Counted from the first letter of the stretch, positions 13,033-21,688 are shown. The stretch: DNA of 29,545 bases from Cellvibrionales bacterium UBA1963 (GCA_002336035.1 DDED01000079.1:1-29545), one strand, 5' to 3'. The notes: generated by a model not told the origin, from the letters alone. Numbers and translations: made by a program.

Positions 13033-14403
13033 TTAATTGTAAATTTTTTCGGGTAACCAAGTCACAATTTGTGGCCATTGAGCGATTAAACATAACACGA
13101 ATAGCTGAATAATAATAAAGGGTAGGACTCCACGGTACATAGTGGTAGTTGCAATCGATGATGGCGCGACACCCCGTAAGTAAAACAATGCAAACCCGAA
13201 GGGCGGAGTCAAAAAAGACGTCTGTAAATTTATGGCAATCATTATGCCTAGCCAAATAGGGTCAAAACCAAGCATTAATAAAATTGGCGCTACGATTGGC
13301 ACCACTACGAATGTAATTTCAATAAAATCAAGAATAAAGCCCAGTAAAAAAATGACTAGCATAACGATTAGCATCGCCGTTAGTTTGCCGCCAGGCATAT
13401 CGACAAACAATGATTGCACTAACTCATCGCCACCATAGCCTCTAAAAACTAATGAGAATAAGGTGGCGCCTATTAAAATCATAAACACCATACAAGTGAT
13501 TTTAAGCGTCTCTTGAACCACCTCTGAGAGTTGAGCCAATGTTAATTGGCGTTTCAATAAAGCGATACTACTGGCGCCGCAAGCGCCAACAGCCGCTGCC
13601 TCAGTAGGTGTTGCAGCGCCTGATAGGATCGAGCCAAGCACAAGAAAAATAAGCAGTAATGGTGGCATTAAACCGGTCAACAGTTGCCGAGCACTGACCT
13701 TTGTTTCGTGATCATTTGCAGGCGGTGCGAGCGATGGCGAAAACCGTGTAATTAAAAACAAGTAGATCAAATAAAGGCATACAAGCAACATGCCAGGCAA
13801 CAGTGCGCCAATGAACAAGTCACCGACGGAGACAGTTTTAGGACTGAATATCCCTTGATTTAATTGTGCTTGCTGGTAGGCGCTCGAGAGAATATCACCC
13901 AATAAAACCAGCGCGATAGAGGGCGGTATAATTTGACCTAAAGTACCGGTGGCACAAATAGTCCCCGTTGCTAGTGCTGGGTCGTACTGTTGTTTAAGCA
14001 TGGTGGGTAACGACATTAAACCCATAGTGACAACTGTGGCACCAACAATGCCAGTGCTGGCGGCAAGCAACATGCCGACAATAACGACAGCGTAAGCGAG
14101 CCCCCCCCTGCGCCGACCAAATAACAATGCCATATTGATTAAAAGATCTTCAGCTAAGCGTGATTTTTCTAACATCACGCCCATAAAAACAAACAGCGGC
14201 ACTGCAATTAACGTGACATTGGTCATGGTGCCAAAAATTCGGCTAGGAAAAGCGCCAAAGAAACTTGAATCAAAAATTCCGCCAATGACGCCAAAGCCGG
14301 CAAACAGCAGCGCGGTTCCAGCGAGTGAGAATGCAACGGGATAACCCAAGACTAAGACTAGGCAAATCACCAAAAACATAATGATGGGTATAAATTCAAT
14401 CAT
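13033..14403 (-). CDS. dctM: TRAP transporter large permease subunit (DctM type)
   Basis: A 456-residue integral membrane protein with about 12 hydrophobic segments, the ion-transporter-superfamily subunit that moves substrate with sodium. Family motifs include LGYPVAFSLAGTALLFA, LFGRRRGGLAYAVVIVGMLLAASTGIVGATVVTMG, GTLGQIIPPSI and the C-terminal LQTSFLTPPFGFALFYLRGV. A roughly 50-residue cytoplasmic-looking insert around LFLITRFSPSLAPPANDHETKVS makes it a little longer than minimal DctM. I chose ATG 14403, which overlaps the dctQ stop by 8 bases, over an upstream in-frame codon at 14451 that lies wholly within dctQ. The sequence class resembles the FcbT3/mannitol-chloroaromatic branch. It works with DctQ and the binding lipoprotein encoded at 10959-12086. 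Confidence 0.92.
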   Translation of the reverse strand: MIEFIPIIMFLVICLVLVLGYPVAFSLAGTALLFAGFGVIGGIFDSSFFGAFPSRIFGTMTNVTLIAVPLFVFMGVMLEKSRLAEDLLINMALLFGRRRGGLAYAVVIVGMLLAASTGIVGATVVTMGLMSLPTMLKQQYDPALATGTICATGTLGQIIPPSIALVLLGDILSSAYQQAQLNQGIFSPKTVSVGDLFIGALLPGMLLVCLYLIYLFLITRFSPSLAPPANDHETKVSARQLLTGLMPPLLLIFLVLGSILSGAATPTEAAAVGACGASSIALLKRQLTLAQLSEVVQETLKITCMVFMILIGATLFSLVFRGYGGDELVQSLFVDMPGGKLTAMLIVMLVIFLLGFILDFIEITFVVVPIVAPILLMLGFDPIWLGIMIAINLQTSFLTPPFGFALFYLRGVAPSSIATTTMYRGVLPFIIIQLFVLCLIAQWPQIVTWLPEKIYN

Positions 14404-14923
14404 GGTGTGTGCTGATTGTTTGATCTGACAAAATGAGTATGGAGCGGCCAATTTCGGCGCATGCTTGAATAAGTAAACTCACGGCTAAAAGAGGAATTAA
14501 AGTTTTGAGAAGATAGACAATGGGTAGACCGCCACTATCGGCTGACCGCTCTTTAATGACCCACGCTTGAATAACGTAGTCATAGCTGGTCCAAAGCATA
14601 AAAACACATACGGGCAATAGGAATAATACACTGCCAACGGCGTTGATTATTGCTTGTTGCTTAGCGCTCATGCTGCGATAGAGCACATCAACGCGGACAT
14701 GCCTGTCAACGTGCAAGGTGAAGGCTGCACCGAGCATGAAGCAGACCGCATGCAAATAAGTTACCGACTCTTGTAAGGCGATGGAGCCCCAACCGAAACC
14801 ATAACGCAACAGCACGACCAAGCCTTGAGTGAAAACTAGTAAGACCAGTAGCCAAGCAATTGCGCTGCCCATGCGCAGCGTAAACGAATCAATGGCCTTA
14901 ATGGTGTTTCGTAAATTATTCAA
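14396..14923 (-). CDS. dctQ: TRAP transporter small permease subunit (DctQ type)
   Basis: A 175-residue four-helix membrane protein with the DctQ pattern: first helix AIAWLLVLLVFTQGLVVLLRYGF, WGSIALQESVTYLHAVCFMLGAAFTLHVDRHVRVDVLY (the conserved amphipathic region with Glu and the HVRVDV motif), and two more helices. It scaffolds DctM and contacts the binding protein. The frame begins with TTG at 14923. No ATG or GTG occurs before Met18, which would cut into the N-terminal amphipathic segment, so a TTG start is likely. It begins 24 bases after the M48 gene on the same strand and overlaps dctM, indicating one transcript of M48, dctQ and dctM. Confidence 0.88.
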   Translation of the reverse strand: MNNLRNTIKAIDSFTLRMGSAIAWLLVLLVFTQGLVVLLRYGFGWGSIALQESVTYLHAVCFMLGAAFTLHVDRHVRVDVLYRSMSAKQQAIINAVGSVLFLLPVCVFMLWTSYDYVIQAWVIKERSADSGGLPIVYLLKTLIPLLAVSLLIQACAEIGRSILILSDQTISTHHD

Positions 14924-14947
14924 TAATCATTCACTTATTATTATAAA

Positions 14948-16240
14948 TTAACAGCGTTGGTTTAATTCAGACAATCTCTGATTAATAGAAGCTCGATTAT
15001 GTTGACTTGCATTTAAAGCTTGACGGTAGTAACGCTTTGCTGCCGGGCAGTTATCTCTTTGTTGTGCAATATCAGCAAGTGTTAAAAAAGCGATTTGACT
15101 GGGCGCCAATTTCACACTGGCAAGAAGATCTTTTTCCGCCAAAGTAAAGGCCTTTAAGTCAAACTGTAGCATACCCCGACGAAGGATAGGCGAGTAGTAA
15201 TGGTTATTTAATGCAACTGCCTTGTTTAGCGATGCTAGTGCTTCAGATGGTCGATCGAGTTTAATTTGTGCGGCACCTTTTACTTCATAAAATTCACTTT
15301 CACTCGGCGCTATAGCAATAGCTTGATCAGCAAGCTTTATAGCTTGTCGATACTTTTTATCGCTAATAGCTACTTTGGCTTGGTCAGAAAAAACAAAGGC
15401 GGGCTGTATTTTTTGTAGCTGAAGTAACTCTTGATGGTATCGTTGTTCGCCAAGTTCGCCGCTACGTGGCAGATTCTTGCTGGTTCGTTGATTAGTATTG
15501 ACGCGTTCTTGGGACGGTGGATGGGAGGCAAAAAGCCGACTAAAACTATTAGATTTAGAATCTTTTGATAACGCAACAAAGGTTTTTTGTAGACTAACTG
15601 CTGCACTAGGATCGTAACCTGCAGCAGACATATATTTCATTCCATAAAGATCAGCCTCTAACTCTCGGCTGCGCCCATATCGAGTTTGCCCCAAGAGCCC
15701 ACCGTAAGCGATGCCCTGTTGAATAGCCTGATGACTATAGCCCGCATTGGATAACAGTTCAGAGGCCAACACTTGACCTAGAGATATGATTGAGCCAAGC
15801 TCTTGGCTTTGCGCGCTGTGTCGTGCGTCGGCATGAACAATTTCATGAGCTAAAACCGCGGCTAACTCGGCCTCATTAGTCAGCGCAAGCAATAAGCCAC
15901 GATTAACGGCAATTTTTCCACCAGGCAGAGCCCATGCATTAGGAGTCGAATCATTAAGAACAACAAACTCATAAGGAAGTGTTGATCGCCGACTGTGTGG
16001 CACAATTCTTTGGCCTACTGATTGGACATACAGTGATAAATCAGGATCATTTTTATAAAGGCCGCCGCCTGCCTGTTGTTGGACGCCAAAGAACTGTTGG
16101 CCGGTTTTTCGCTCCCATTCTTCATCGATCCAGCTTATTTCTTGCTCCCCAGTAACTGGGTTAACAGAGCAGCCGCTAATCAATAAGCAAACAGCGACTA
16201 ATAAAGCCAGTAGTCGATACGTTATTAAGGCTTTTATCAT
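14948..16240 (-). CDS. M48 family metalloprotease lipoprotein with TPR repeats (BepA/YfgC-like)
   Basis: This 430-residue protein has a lipoprotein signal (LLISGC, lipidated Cys24). The zinc protease domain carries HEIVH at residues 132-136 and the third-ligand region SRELEAD at 191-197. The segment NAWALPGGKIAVNRGLL before the active site is typical of periplasmic M48 proteases. From about residue 280 to the end there are tetratricopeptide-like helices (AIKLADQAIAIAPSESEFYEVKGAAQ, ALASLNKAVALN, AEKDLLASVKLAPSQ). BepA-type members degrade or assist misassembled outer-membrane proteins such as LptD and BamA. Placing this one in that role is inference. Expected location is the periplasm, anchored to the outer membrane. 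It heads an apparent operon with dctQ and dctM, an unusual partner. Confidence 0.9.
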   Translation of the reverse strand: MIKALITYRLLALLVAVCLLISGCSVNPVTGEQEISWIDEEWERKTGQQFFGVQQQAGGGLYKNDPDLSLYVQSVGQRIVPHSRRSTLPYEFVVLNDSTPNAWALPGGKIAVNRGLLLALTNEAELAAVLAHEIVHADARHSAQSQELGSIISLGQVLASELLSNAGYSHQAIQQGIAYGGLLGQTRYGRSRELEADLYGMKYMSAAGYDPSAAVSLQKTFVALSKDSKSNSFSRLFASHPPSQERVNTNQRTSKNLPRSGELGEQRYHQELLQLQKIQPAFVFSDQAKVAISDKKYRQAIKLADQAIAIAPSESEFYEVKGAAQIKLDRPSEALASLNKAVALNNHYYSPILRRGMLQFDLKAFTLAEKDLLASVKLAPSQIAFLTLADIAQQRDNCPAAKRYYRQALNASQHNRASINQRLSELNQRC

Positions 16241-16362
16241 CGTGAGGTAAACTCCTAAGTAATGAAACGATTAACCCGAAAACGCTCGATAGGTTTTATA
16301 CAAGAAGATTGCAAATAATCAGTGATGGGCTTTGCCAAAAGCCTTCTCTAATGTTAATTTAT

Positions 16363-16389
16363 AAACTATAGCATAAGCTAAAGTAGTTT
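16363..16389. promoter_or_regulatory. Interrupted dyad upstream of yaaA (candidate operator)
   Basis: The arms are AAACTA-TAGC (16363-16372) and GCTA (16377-16380), three bases, then TAGTTT (16384-16389), around the centre ATAA. It lies 37 bases before the yaaA start. It contains ATAG and CTA half-sites reminiscent of OxyR boxes. In E. coli yaaA belongs to the OxyR regulon, and oxyR is in this window, so OxyR is a reasonable candidate regulator. That is not shown by sequence alone. Confidence 0.35.
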
Positions 16390-16425
16390 AATTTACACCT
16401 AATTCAATGATTAAAGGCTCTCATT

Positions 16426-17205
16426 ATGTTGTTAGTTATTTCGCCTGCCAAAACACTTGATTTTGATACGCCAGCCAATACTTCTGTAGCAACAAAGCCG
16501 GCGATGATAAAAGATTCAGCAGTTCTTATCGAGCAGATGCGTGAATTCGCACCAGATGAGTTGGTTAACCTAATGGGCGTCAGCCAAAAAATAGCTGAGT
16601 TGAATACACAGCGATTTATGAGCTGGCAAACACCTTTTACCAAAAAAAATGCTAAACAAGCACTATTAGCGTTTAAGGGTGATGTTTATACGGGTATAAA
16701 TACCGATACATTCACCGAGGATGACTTCGCGTTTGCGCAGCAACATTTGAGGATTTTAAGCGGTCTCTATGGTGTATTGAGGCCATTGGATTTAATTCAG
16801 GCTTACCGTCTTGAAATGGGCACTAAGTTAGTCAATAAAAAAGGTAAAAATTTATACGAGTTTTGGGACAAAAAACCTGCTCAAATGTTGAATAAACAAT
16901 TAGCCAATATTCATTCAGAAACGCTCATTAATTTAGCTTCTAATGAATATTTTGGCGCTGTTGATCAATCAGTACTAAAGGCGAATATTATTACCCCCAT
17001 CTTTAAAGATTATAAAAATGGTAAATACAAAATAATTAGTTTTTATGCCAAGAAAGCCCGAGGCTTAATGAGCGCTTATATTATTAAAAATAAATTACAA
17101 AAGCCCGATAAAATTAAACAATTTAATAGTGAAGGATATTACTTCGACCAGCAAGGCTCGACTGAAAATGAGTGGCTTTTTTTACGCGATACAGGTGCTG
17201 TTTAG
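16426..17205 (+). CDS. yaaA: YaaA, peroxide stress protein (DUF328)
   Basis: A 259-residue member of the YaaA family, starting with the hallmark MLLVISPAKTLDF. Further family blocks are NLMGVSQKIAELNTQRF, FKGDVYTGINTDTF, LRILSGLYGVLRPLDLIQAYRLEMGT, LYEFWDKK, LINLASNEYF and KIISFYAKKARGLMSAYII. E. coli YaaA limits free iron and Fenton damage during H2O2 stress and adopts a DNA-binding cantaloupe-type fold. The length matches the family. It is divergent from the M48 gene and is followed 19 bases later by a methyltransferase gene, probably in one transcript. Together with oxyR-ahpCF this window holds two peroxide-defence loci. Confidence 0.95.
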   Translation: MLLVISPAKTLDFDTPANTSVATKPAMIKDSAVLIEQMREFAPDELVNLMGVSQKIAELNTQRFMSWQTPFTKKNAKQALLAFKGDVYTGINTDTFTEDDFAFAQQHLRILSGLYGVLRPLDLIQAYRLEMGTKLVNKKGKNLYEFWDKKPAQMLNKQLANIHSETLINLASNEYFGAVDQSVLKANIITPIFKDYKNGKYKIISFYAKKARGLMSAYIIKNKLQKPDKIKQFNSEGYYFDQQGSTENEWLFLRDTGAV

Positions 17206-17224
17206 TGATTGAACGAGGCGCCCA

Positions 17225-17827
17225 GTGAAAAATTATTCGCCTGCTTGCGATAAGAATAAAAAAGTTATTTTATATGCCCTGCAGCGTTTTTTAGTCAACC
17301 AGCCCGCTCCCTGTCGATTGTTAGAAATAGGCAGTGGAACTGGTCAACATGCGGCTTTTTTTGCGAGTCAATTCCCCTTTATTGAATGGCAGCCCAGCGA
17401 TAAAAAAGAAAAGTTGAGCAGCATTAATGCTTGGCAAAAAGAAGCTAAGCTGCCGAATTTACTGCCAGCAATAACTGTCGATATTGATGCTGACGACTGG
17501 CCAATTAAAACTAGCCATCATGTTTTCACTGCAAATACTGCGCATATTATATCAGCTGATCAACTGAAGCGCTTAGTGAATGGCGTAGCAGCAATTTTAC
17601 TGAAAAACGGCTATTTTTTTATTTATGGGCCGTTTAATTATCGCGGTCAATTTACCAGCGCGAGTAATGCTGAGTTTGATCAGTGGCTAAAAAGAAAAAG
17701 CACGCAGGCAGGCATTCGTGATTTCGAAATGTTAAATTCACTCGCTCATTACGATGCACAATTCAGTTTGACGGCAGATCTACCGATGCCATCAAATAAT
17801 CGCATGTTGGTTTTTCAAAAAAACTGA
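17225..17827 (+). CDS. DUF938 SAM-dependent methyltransferase-like protein
   Basis: This 200-residue protein begins at GTG 17225 with a GAGG site. The Rossmann methyltransferase motif I is LLEIGSGTGQHAAFFA (about 38-53), followed by IEWQPSDK (motif II acidic region), HHVFTANTAHIIS and the FFIYGPFNYRGQFTSASNAEFDQWLK block that defines DUF938. The substrate is unknown for the family. It follows yaaA closely on the same strand. The start is supported by family proteins beginning KxYSPACDKNK-like just before the first helix. No membrane segment or signal is seen, so it is cytoplasmic. Confidence 0.88.
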   Translation: MKNYSPACDKNKKVILYALQRFLVNQPAPCRLLEIGSGTGQHAAFFASQFPFIEWQPSDKKEKLSSINAWQKEAKLPNLLPAITVDIDADDWPIKTSHHVFTANTAHIISADQLKRLVNGVAAILLKNGYFFIYGPFNYRGQFTSASNAEFDQWLKRKSTQAGIRDFEMLNSLAHYDAQFSLTADLPMPSNNRMLVFQKN

Positions 17828-17901
17828 TATGATAAAAATGAAAATTTAGAATATATAACTGTCAATTACACGAACAACCAGTGACGGTGGGTGCGGACAC
17901 A

Positions 17902-18474
17902 ATGCAAACAAACTCAAACCATTTTTTTAAAAATCAATTTTTAATTGCTACTCCGGCATTAGACCAAGGGGTGTTTAAGTCTAGCGTTACTTATATTTGC
18001 CAACACGATGACAGCGGTGCAATGGGTGTTATTATTAATCGTCCATCAGATCTAAAAATTGACGAACTGTTAAGCGAGGACTACAGCTCAGAATCCTTGT
18101 TATCAACACAGCCAGTTATGGTGGGCGGCCCTATTGATTTAGAGCGAGGTTTCATTTTACACCAAAATCTATCAGATGAACCGCGATGGCGATCAACGCT
18201 AGAGGTGAGTGACAAAATTGCATTGACCTCTTCTAAAGATATTTTAGAGGCCTTAAATATAGGCCAAGGACCCCAGCAATTTATGTTTGTGTTAGGTTAC
18301 GCTGGATGGGCGCCTGGCCAGCTTGAGGAGGAGCTCCAAGAAAACACTTGGCTTGTATCTCCTGCAAGCGAGGAAATTATTTTTTCAACCCCTTTTCATT
18401 TGCGTGCAAATGCAGCGGCAAAACTATTGGGCGTTAATTTTTCGGCTTTAGCTAGTGCAGCGGGGCATGCTTGA
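17902..18474 (+). CDS. yqgE: YqgE/AlgH family protein
   Basis: A 190-residue protein of the UPF0301 (YqgE/AlgH) family. The pattern is NQFLIATPALDQGVFKSSVTYICQHDDSGAMGVIINRP, VMVGGPIDLERGFILHQ, FVLGYAGWAPGQLEEELQENTWL and a terminal LLGVNF. Its biochemical role is unsettled; in Pseudomonas the homologue (AlgH) was linked to alginate regulation. I chose ATG 17902, preceded by GGTGGG, over the in-frame GTG 17881, because family members start close to the NQFLIATP strand. The stop overlaps the ruvX start by one base (TGATG), the conserved pairing of these two genes in gammaproteobacteria. Confidence 0.94.
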   Translation: MQTNSNHFFKNQFLIATPALDQGVFKSSVTYICQHDDSGAMGVIINRPSDLKIDELLSEDYSSESLLSTQPVMVGGPIDLERGFILHQNLSDEPRWRSTLEVSDKIALTSSKDILEALNIGQGPQQFMFVLGYAGWAPGQLEEELQENTWLVSPASEEIIFSTPFHLRANAAAKLLGVNFSALASAAGHA

Positions 18475-18914
18475 TGCTTGAGGCTAACGAAACTGATGAG
18501 GCCAAAAGTAATCGTATTGTTTGTGCTTTTGATTTTGGCTTAAAGCATATTGGCTTAGCTGTTGGCCAAAGCTTTTTGAAGACTGCACAACCTATTGCTA
18601 TTATAAAAGCTAAAGAAGGCAAGCCCAATTGGGACGAGCTTGGTCATCTGCTGACACAGTGGGCACCCAATCTTTTATTAGTCGGTTTACCATTAAACAT
18701 GGATGGCTCGGAGAGTGAAATGTCAACGCGGGCAAGAAAATTTGCCAATCGTCTACATGGCCGCTATGGCTTGAATGTTGAGTTATTTGACGAACGATTG
18801 TCGAGTTTCGAAGCAAAGTCAAAAAGACATGAACGGGTCGACTCTAGGCGTAAGTCGACGACAGTCGATGCAGAGGCCGCGCAGCTAATTCTTGAGAGCT
18901 GGTTTAATCGTTAA
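18474..18914 (+). CDS. ruvX: RuvX/YqgF, RNase H-like Holliday junction resolvase / pre-16S rRNA nuclease
   Basis: A 146-residue RNase H-fold nuclease. The catalytic acidic residues are seen in CAFDFGLKHIGLAVGQ (Asp20), in LFDERLSS and in the C-terminal VDAEAAQLILESW. The LVGLPLNMDGSESEMSTRARKFANRL block is diagnostic. In E. coli the protein is essential and acts in processing the 5' end of 16S rRNA; a role in junction resolution has also been proposed. ATG 18474 overlaps the yqgE stop codon by one base, so translation is coupled. It is convergent with pilT, ending 30 bases from it. Confidence 0.95.
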   Translation: MLEANETDEAKSNRIVCAFDFGLKHIGLAVGQSFLKTAQPIAIIKAKEGKPNWDELGHLLTQWAPNLLLVGLPLNMDGSESEMSTRARKFANRLHGRYGLNVELFDERLSSFEAKSKRHERVDSRRKSTTVDAEAAQLILESWFNR

Positions 18915-18944
18915 CACGTATAGACTCAAAAAACACATGGGTGT

Positions 18945-19982
18945 TCAGTAAAAATCATCAGGTTGTTTCGCTTTTTCACGAGCGTGTTCTACGCTGATGA
19001 GTTTATTATTAACCAGATCTTTCAAGCACTGATCCATGGTCTGCATTCCCTGCTTGCCTCCGGTTTGTATCGCAGAGTACATTTGAGCGACCTTATCCTC
19101 ACGAATTAAATTTCGGATTGCAGGCGTTCCTAGCATAATTTCATGCGCAGCAATTCGACCGCCATTAACTCGTTTAATGAGTGTTTGAGAGATGACGGCT
19201 TGCAAGCTTTCAGACAACATTGATCGAACCATGGTTTTTTCATTAGCGGGAAACACATCAATAATGCGGTCAATTGTTTTTGCTGCTGAACTTGTGTGCA
19301 ATGTTGCGAACACGAGGTGCCCCGTTTCCGCGGCAGTTAGGGCTAACCGAATTGTTTCAAGGTCACGTAATTCACCCACCAAAATTATATCAGGATCCTC
19401 CCGCAGTGCGGATCGAAGCGCCTGATTAAAGCTCAAAGTGTGTCGATGAACCTCACGCTGGTTGATCAAACATTGTTTATTTTGATGAATAAATTCTATG
19501 GGGTCCTCTATCGTTAGAATATGCTCTCGACGGCTTTGATTAATAAAATCTATCAGCGCTGCTAATGATGTCGATTTACCTGATCCTGTTGGCCCTGTGA
19601 CTAAGACTAGCCCCCGAGGCAGCGTAGCAATATCTCGAAAAATTTGACCCATTGCCAGTTGTTCCATTGATAGCACTGTGGCTGGTATTGTTCTTAGTAC
19701 AGCGCCAGAACCCCGATGCTGTTGAAACACATTAACGCGAAAGCGGGCAATATCTTTATAAGCGTAAGAAAAGTCCGTCTCTAAAGACTTTGTATAATCC
19801 GTGCGTTGCTGATCGGTCATGAGCGTATCCAGCAAGGTGCCTAAGGTTTCGTGTGTCAGTGCGGGATAATTTAATGCTTGTATTTCACCATCAACCCTCA
19901 CCATTGGGGCTAGGCCAGCAGATAAGTGTAAATCTGACGCATTTAGAGCGAGTGAGTCGTCAAGTAATTCAAAAATTAACAT
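18945..19982 (-). CDS. pilT: PilT, twitching motility ATPase
   Basis: A type IV pilus retraction ATPase, 345 residues from ATG 19982. It has an N-terminal ASDLHLSAG (PAS-like N2D), Walker A GPTGSGKST with Lys136, the Asp box EDPIEFIH, Walker B ALREDPDIILVGELRD, the His box HLVFATLHTSSA, and the C-terminal AIRNLIREDKVAQMYSAIQTG motif required for retraction in PilT. I chose the second ATG (19982) rather than 19994 because both the spacing to ASDLHLS and the Walker lysine number then equal Pseudomonas PilT. The longer start adds four residues. It is divergent from yggS, the usual gammaproteobacterial arrangement. No pilU follows in the window. Confidence 0.93.
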   Translation of the reverse strand: MLIFELLDDSLALNASDLHLSAGLAPMVRVDGEIQALNYPALTHETLGTLLDTLMTDQQRTDYTKSLETDFSYAYKDIARFRVNVFQQHRGSGAVLRTIPATVLSMEQLAMGQIFRDIATLPRGLVLVTGPTGSGKSTSLAALIDFINQSRREHILTIEDPIEFIHQNKQCLINQREVHRHTLSFNQALRSALREDPDIILVGELRDLETIRLALTAAETGHLVFATLHTSSAAKTIDRIIDVFPANEKTMVRSMLSESLQAVISQTLIKRVNGGRIAAHEIMLGTPAIRNLIREDKVAQMYSAIQTGGKQGMQTMDQCLKDLVNNKLISVEHAREKAKQPDDFY

Positions 19983-20096
19983 AAATTTGTCCATCCGTAT
20001 TTATTTTTGACTATTGAGACGGCGTTATTCACGTTAAAATAACCCAATAATCGTTATGAAATATAAAATAGTCTCAAACGCTGGATTTACCCAATA

Positions 20097-20813
20097 ATGA
20101 TACCAATCGAACACAATATTGCTGTGACGCGTGCACGAATTAATCGTGCTGCTGATCTCTATGACCGCAAAAGATCGACTATTTCACTGTTGGCGGTCAG
20201 TAAAAAACACTCTTTAGATGCTATCAAAGAAGCGATAGCGGCTGGGGTGATTGATTTTGGAGAGAATTACTTGCAAGAAGCGGAACAGAAAATTCAACAA
20301 CTTCGCGAATTCTCTTTGAGGTGGCATTATATTGGGGGCATTCAATCCAATAAAACACAGGCCATTGCCGATTTGTTTGATTGGGTTCATAGCGTTGATC
20401 GGGTCAAGGTGGCGAAGCGACTTAATGACCAGCGGCCGCCGACACTGCCACCGCTTAATATTTGCTTACAGGTCAATATTGATAATGAGCAGGGCAAATC
20501 AGGTTTTGCGCCGGAAAATATATTGCCAGTAATTGCTGAAATTAATGCCTTGCCTCGACTGCAATTGAGAGGCTTAATGGCTATACCTGCTCAATCTGAT
20601 AATGAATCTGACCGCCAGAACAGTTTTGCTCGTATGCGAACGTTATTCGAGCTGGCACAGGCCTCTATTGATTGGCAGAGCAGTAGAACATTATTTGATA
20701 CTTTATCGATGGGTATGTCAGCCGACTTAGAATTTGCTATCGCTGAAGGCGCTACGATCGTAAGGGTAGGCACCGACATTTTTGGCTCTCGAGACGAGCC
20801 AACGTCAAAATAG
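20097..20813 (+). CDS. yggS: YggS/PLPBP, pyridoxal phosphate homeostasis protein
   Basis: A 238-residue PLP-binding TIM-barrel protein. The PLP lysine is Lys36 in LLAVSKKHSLDAIKEA. FGENYLQEAEQKI, WHYIGGIQSNKTQAI, VHSVDRVKVAKRLN, CLQVNIDNEQGKSGF, LRGLMAIPA and the phosphate-binding LSMGMSADLEFAIAEGATIVRVGTDIFG complete the family pattern. It buffers PLP and affects amino acid metabolism rather than catalysing a known reaction. It is divergent from pilT and its stop overlaps the 5' region of proC, a conserved yggS-proC-yggT order. The ribosome binding site is weak (CCCAATA before ATG). ACCCAATAAT occurs twice in the leader. Confidence 0.95.
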   Translation: MIPIEHNIAVTRARINRAADLYDRKRSTISLLAVSKKHSLDAIKEAIAAGVIDFGENYLQEAEQKIQQLREFSLRWHYIGGIQSNKTQAIADLFDWVHSVDRVKVAKRLNDQRPPTLPPLNICLQVNIDNEQGKSGFAPENILPVIAEINALPRLQLRGLMAIPAQSDNESDRQNSFARMRTLFELAQASIDWQSSRTLFDTLSMGMSADLEFAIAEGATIVRVGTDIFGSRDEPTSK

Positions 20814-20857
20814 TGATCCCTAAGTTGGAAAATGAACACCACAAAAAAGAGGCGATA

Positions 20858-21688
20858 ATGAGCGACAAAGAATATAACAAGCTTGCTTTTATTGGCGCAG
20901 GCAATATGGCGCGAAGTTTAATTGGAGGTTTGCTTAAGCGCGGTTATCCTGCAGAAAAAATTGCCTGTAGTGACCCTAGCGACGCCTGCTTAACCGCAGC
21001 AAAGGCATTGGGTCCAATTACAACTTCTGGCTCAAACGTCGATATTATAACGGACGCTGATCTAGTCATTTTGGCAGTTAAACCACAAGCATTAAAAGAT
21101 GTTTTGACGCCGCTAAGCCCTTCATTACAACAAGGTCGACCTTTGCTGGTCTCCATTGCCGCAGGAATTAATTCTGCCAGTTTGCAAGCGTGGGCAGGAA
21201 ACAGCGTCCCTATTGTACGCTGCATGCCTAATACGCCTGCACTTCTCCAAGAAGGCGCTAGTGGGCTTTATGCAACGAATCAAGTGTCTTTAGAACAAAA
21301 AGCCTTAGCTGAGGCAGTATTATCGGCTGTTGGTATCGTTGCATGGGTTGACTCAGAACCCACTTTAGACGTTGTTACTGCGCTTTCAGGAAGCGGTCCG
21401 GCCTATTTCTTTTTGTTTATGGAGGCAATGCAATCAGTTGGAGAACAATTGGGATTGGATACCCAAACGGCTGAACGATTAACTCAGCAAACTGCTTTAG
21501 GGGCAGCTCGAATGGCGATTGAATCTGACGATGATGTTGCCGAGTTACGGCGTAAAGTCACCTCGCCTAATGGAACCACTGAGGCAGCCATTCAGTCGTT
21601 TGAAAATAGTCAACTGAGAGAGACGGTTGAGCTGGCATTAACTGCTGCATTTTTACGTTCTCAGGATCTTGCAAAGGAACTGGCCTAG
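20858..21688 (+). CDS. proC: ProC, pyrroline-5-carboxylate reductase
   Basis: This enzyme reduces 1-pyrroline-5-carboxylate to proline with NAD(P)H, the last step of proline synthesis. The 276 residues start at ATG 20858 with an AGAGG site. The Rossmann motif is FIGAGNMARSLIGGL, followed by LVILAVKPQ, PIVRCMPNTPALLQEGASG, VTALSGSGPAYFFLFMEAM and the C-terminal LRRKVTSPNGTTEAAIQSFE signature. An in-frame GTG at 20813 would add 15 residues without family support and overlaps the yggS stop. It lies between yggS and yggT on the same strand, probably in one operon. Confidence 0.96.
   Translation: MSDKEYNKLAFIGAGNMARSLIGGLLKRGYPAEKIACSDPSDACLTAAKALGPITTSGSNVDIITDADLVILAVKPQALKDVLTPLSPSLQQGRPLLVSIAAGINSASLQAWAGNSVPIVRCMPNTPALLQEGASGLYATNQVSLEQKALAEAVLSAVGIVAWVDSEPTLDVVTALSGSGPAYFFLFMEAMQSVGEQLGLDTQTAERLTQQTALGAARMAIESDDDVAELRRKVTSPNGTTEAAIQSFENSQLRETVELALTAAFLRSQDLAKELA

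Noticed and set aside
16328..16343. Hairpin GGCTTT-GCCA-AAAGCC upstream of yaaA as terminator or riboswitch.
   Set aside because: Six base pairs without a T-run and located between divergent genes. No known riboswitch pattern seen.
18932..18945. AACAC-ATGG-GTGTT hairpin between ruvX and pilT as a bidirectional terminator.
   Set aside because: Only a five-base stem touching the pilT stop codon. Too weak to call.
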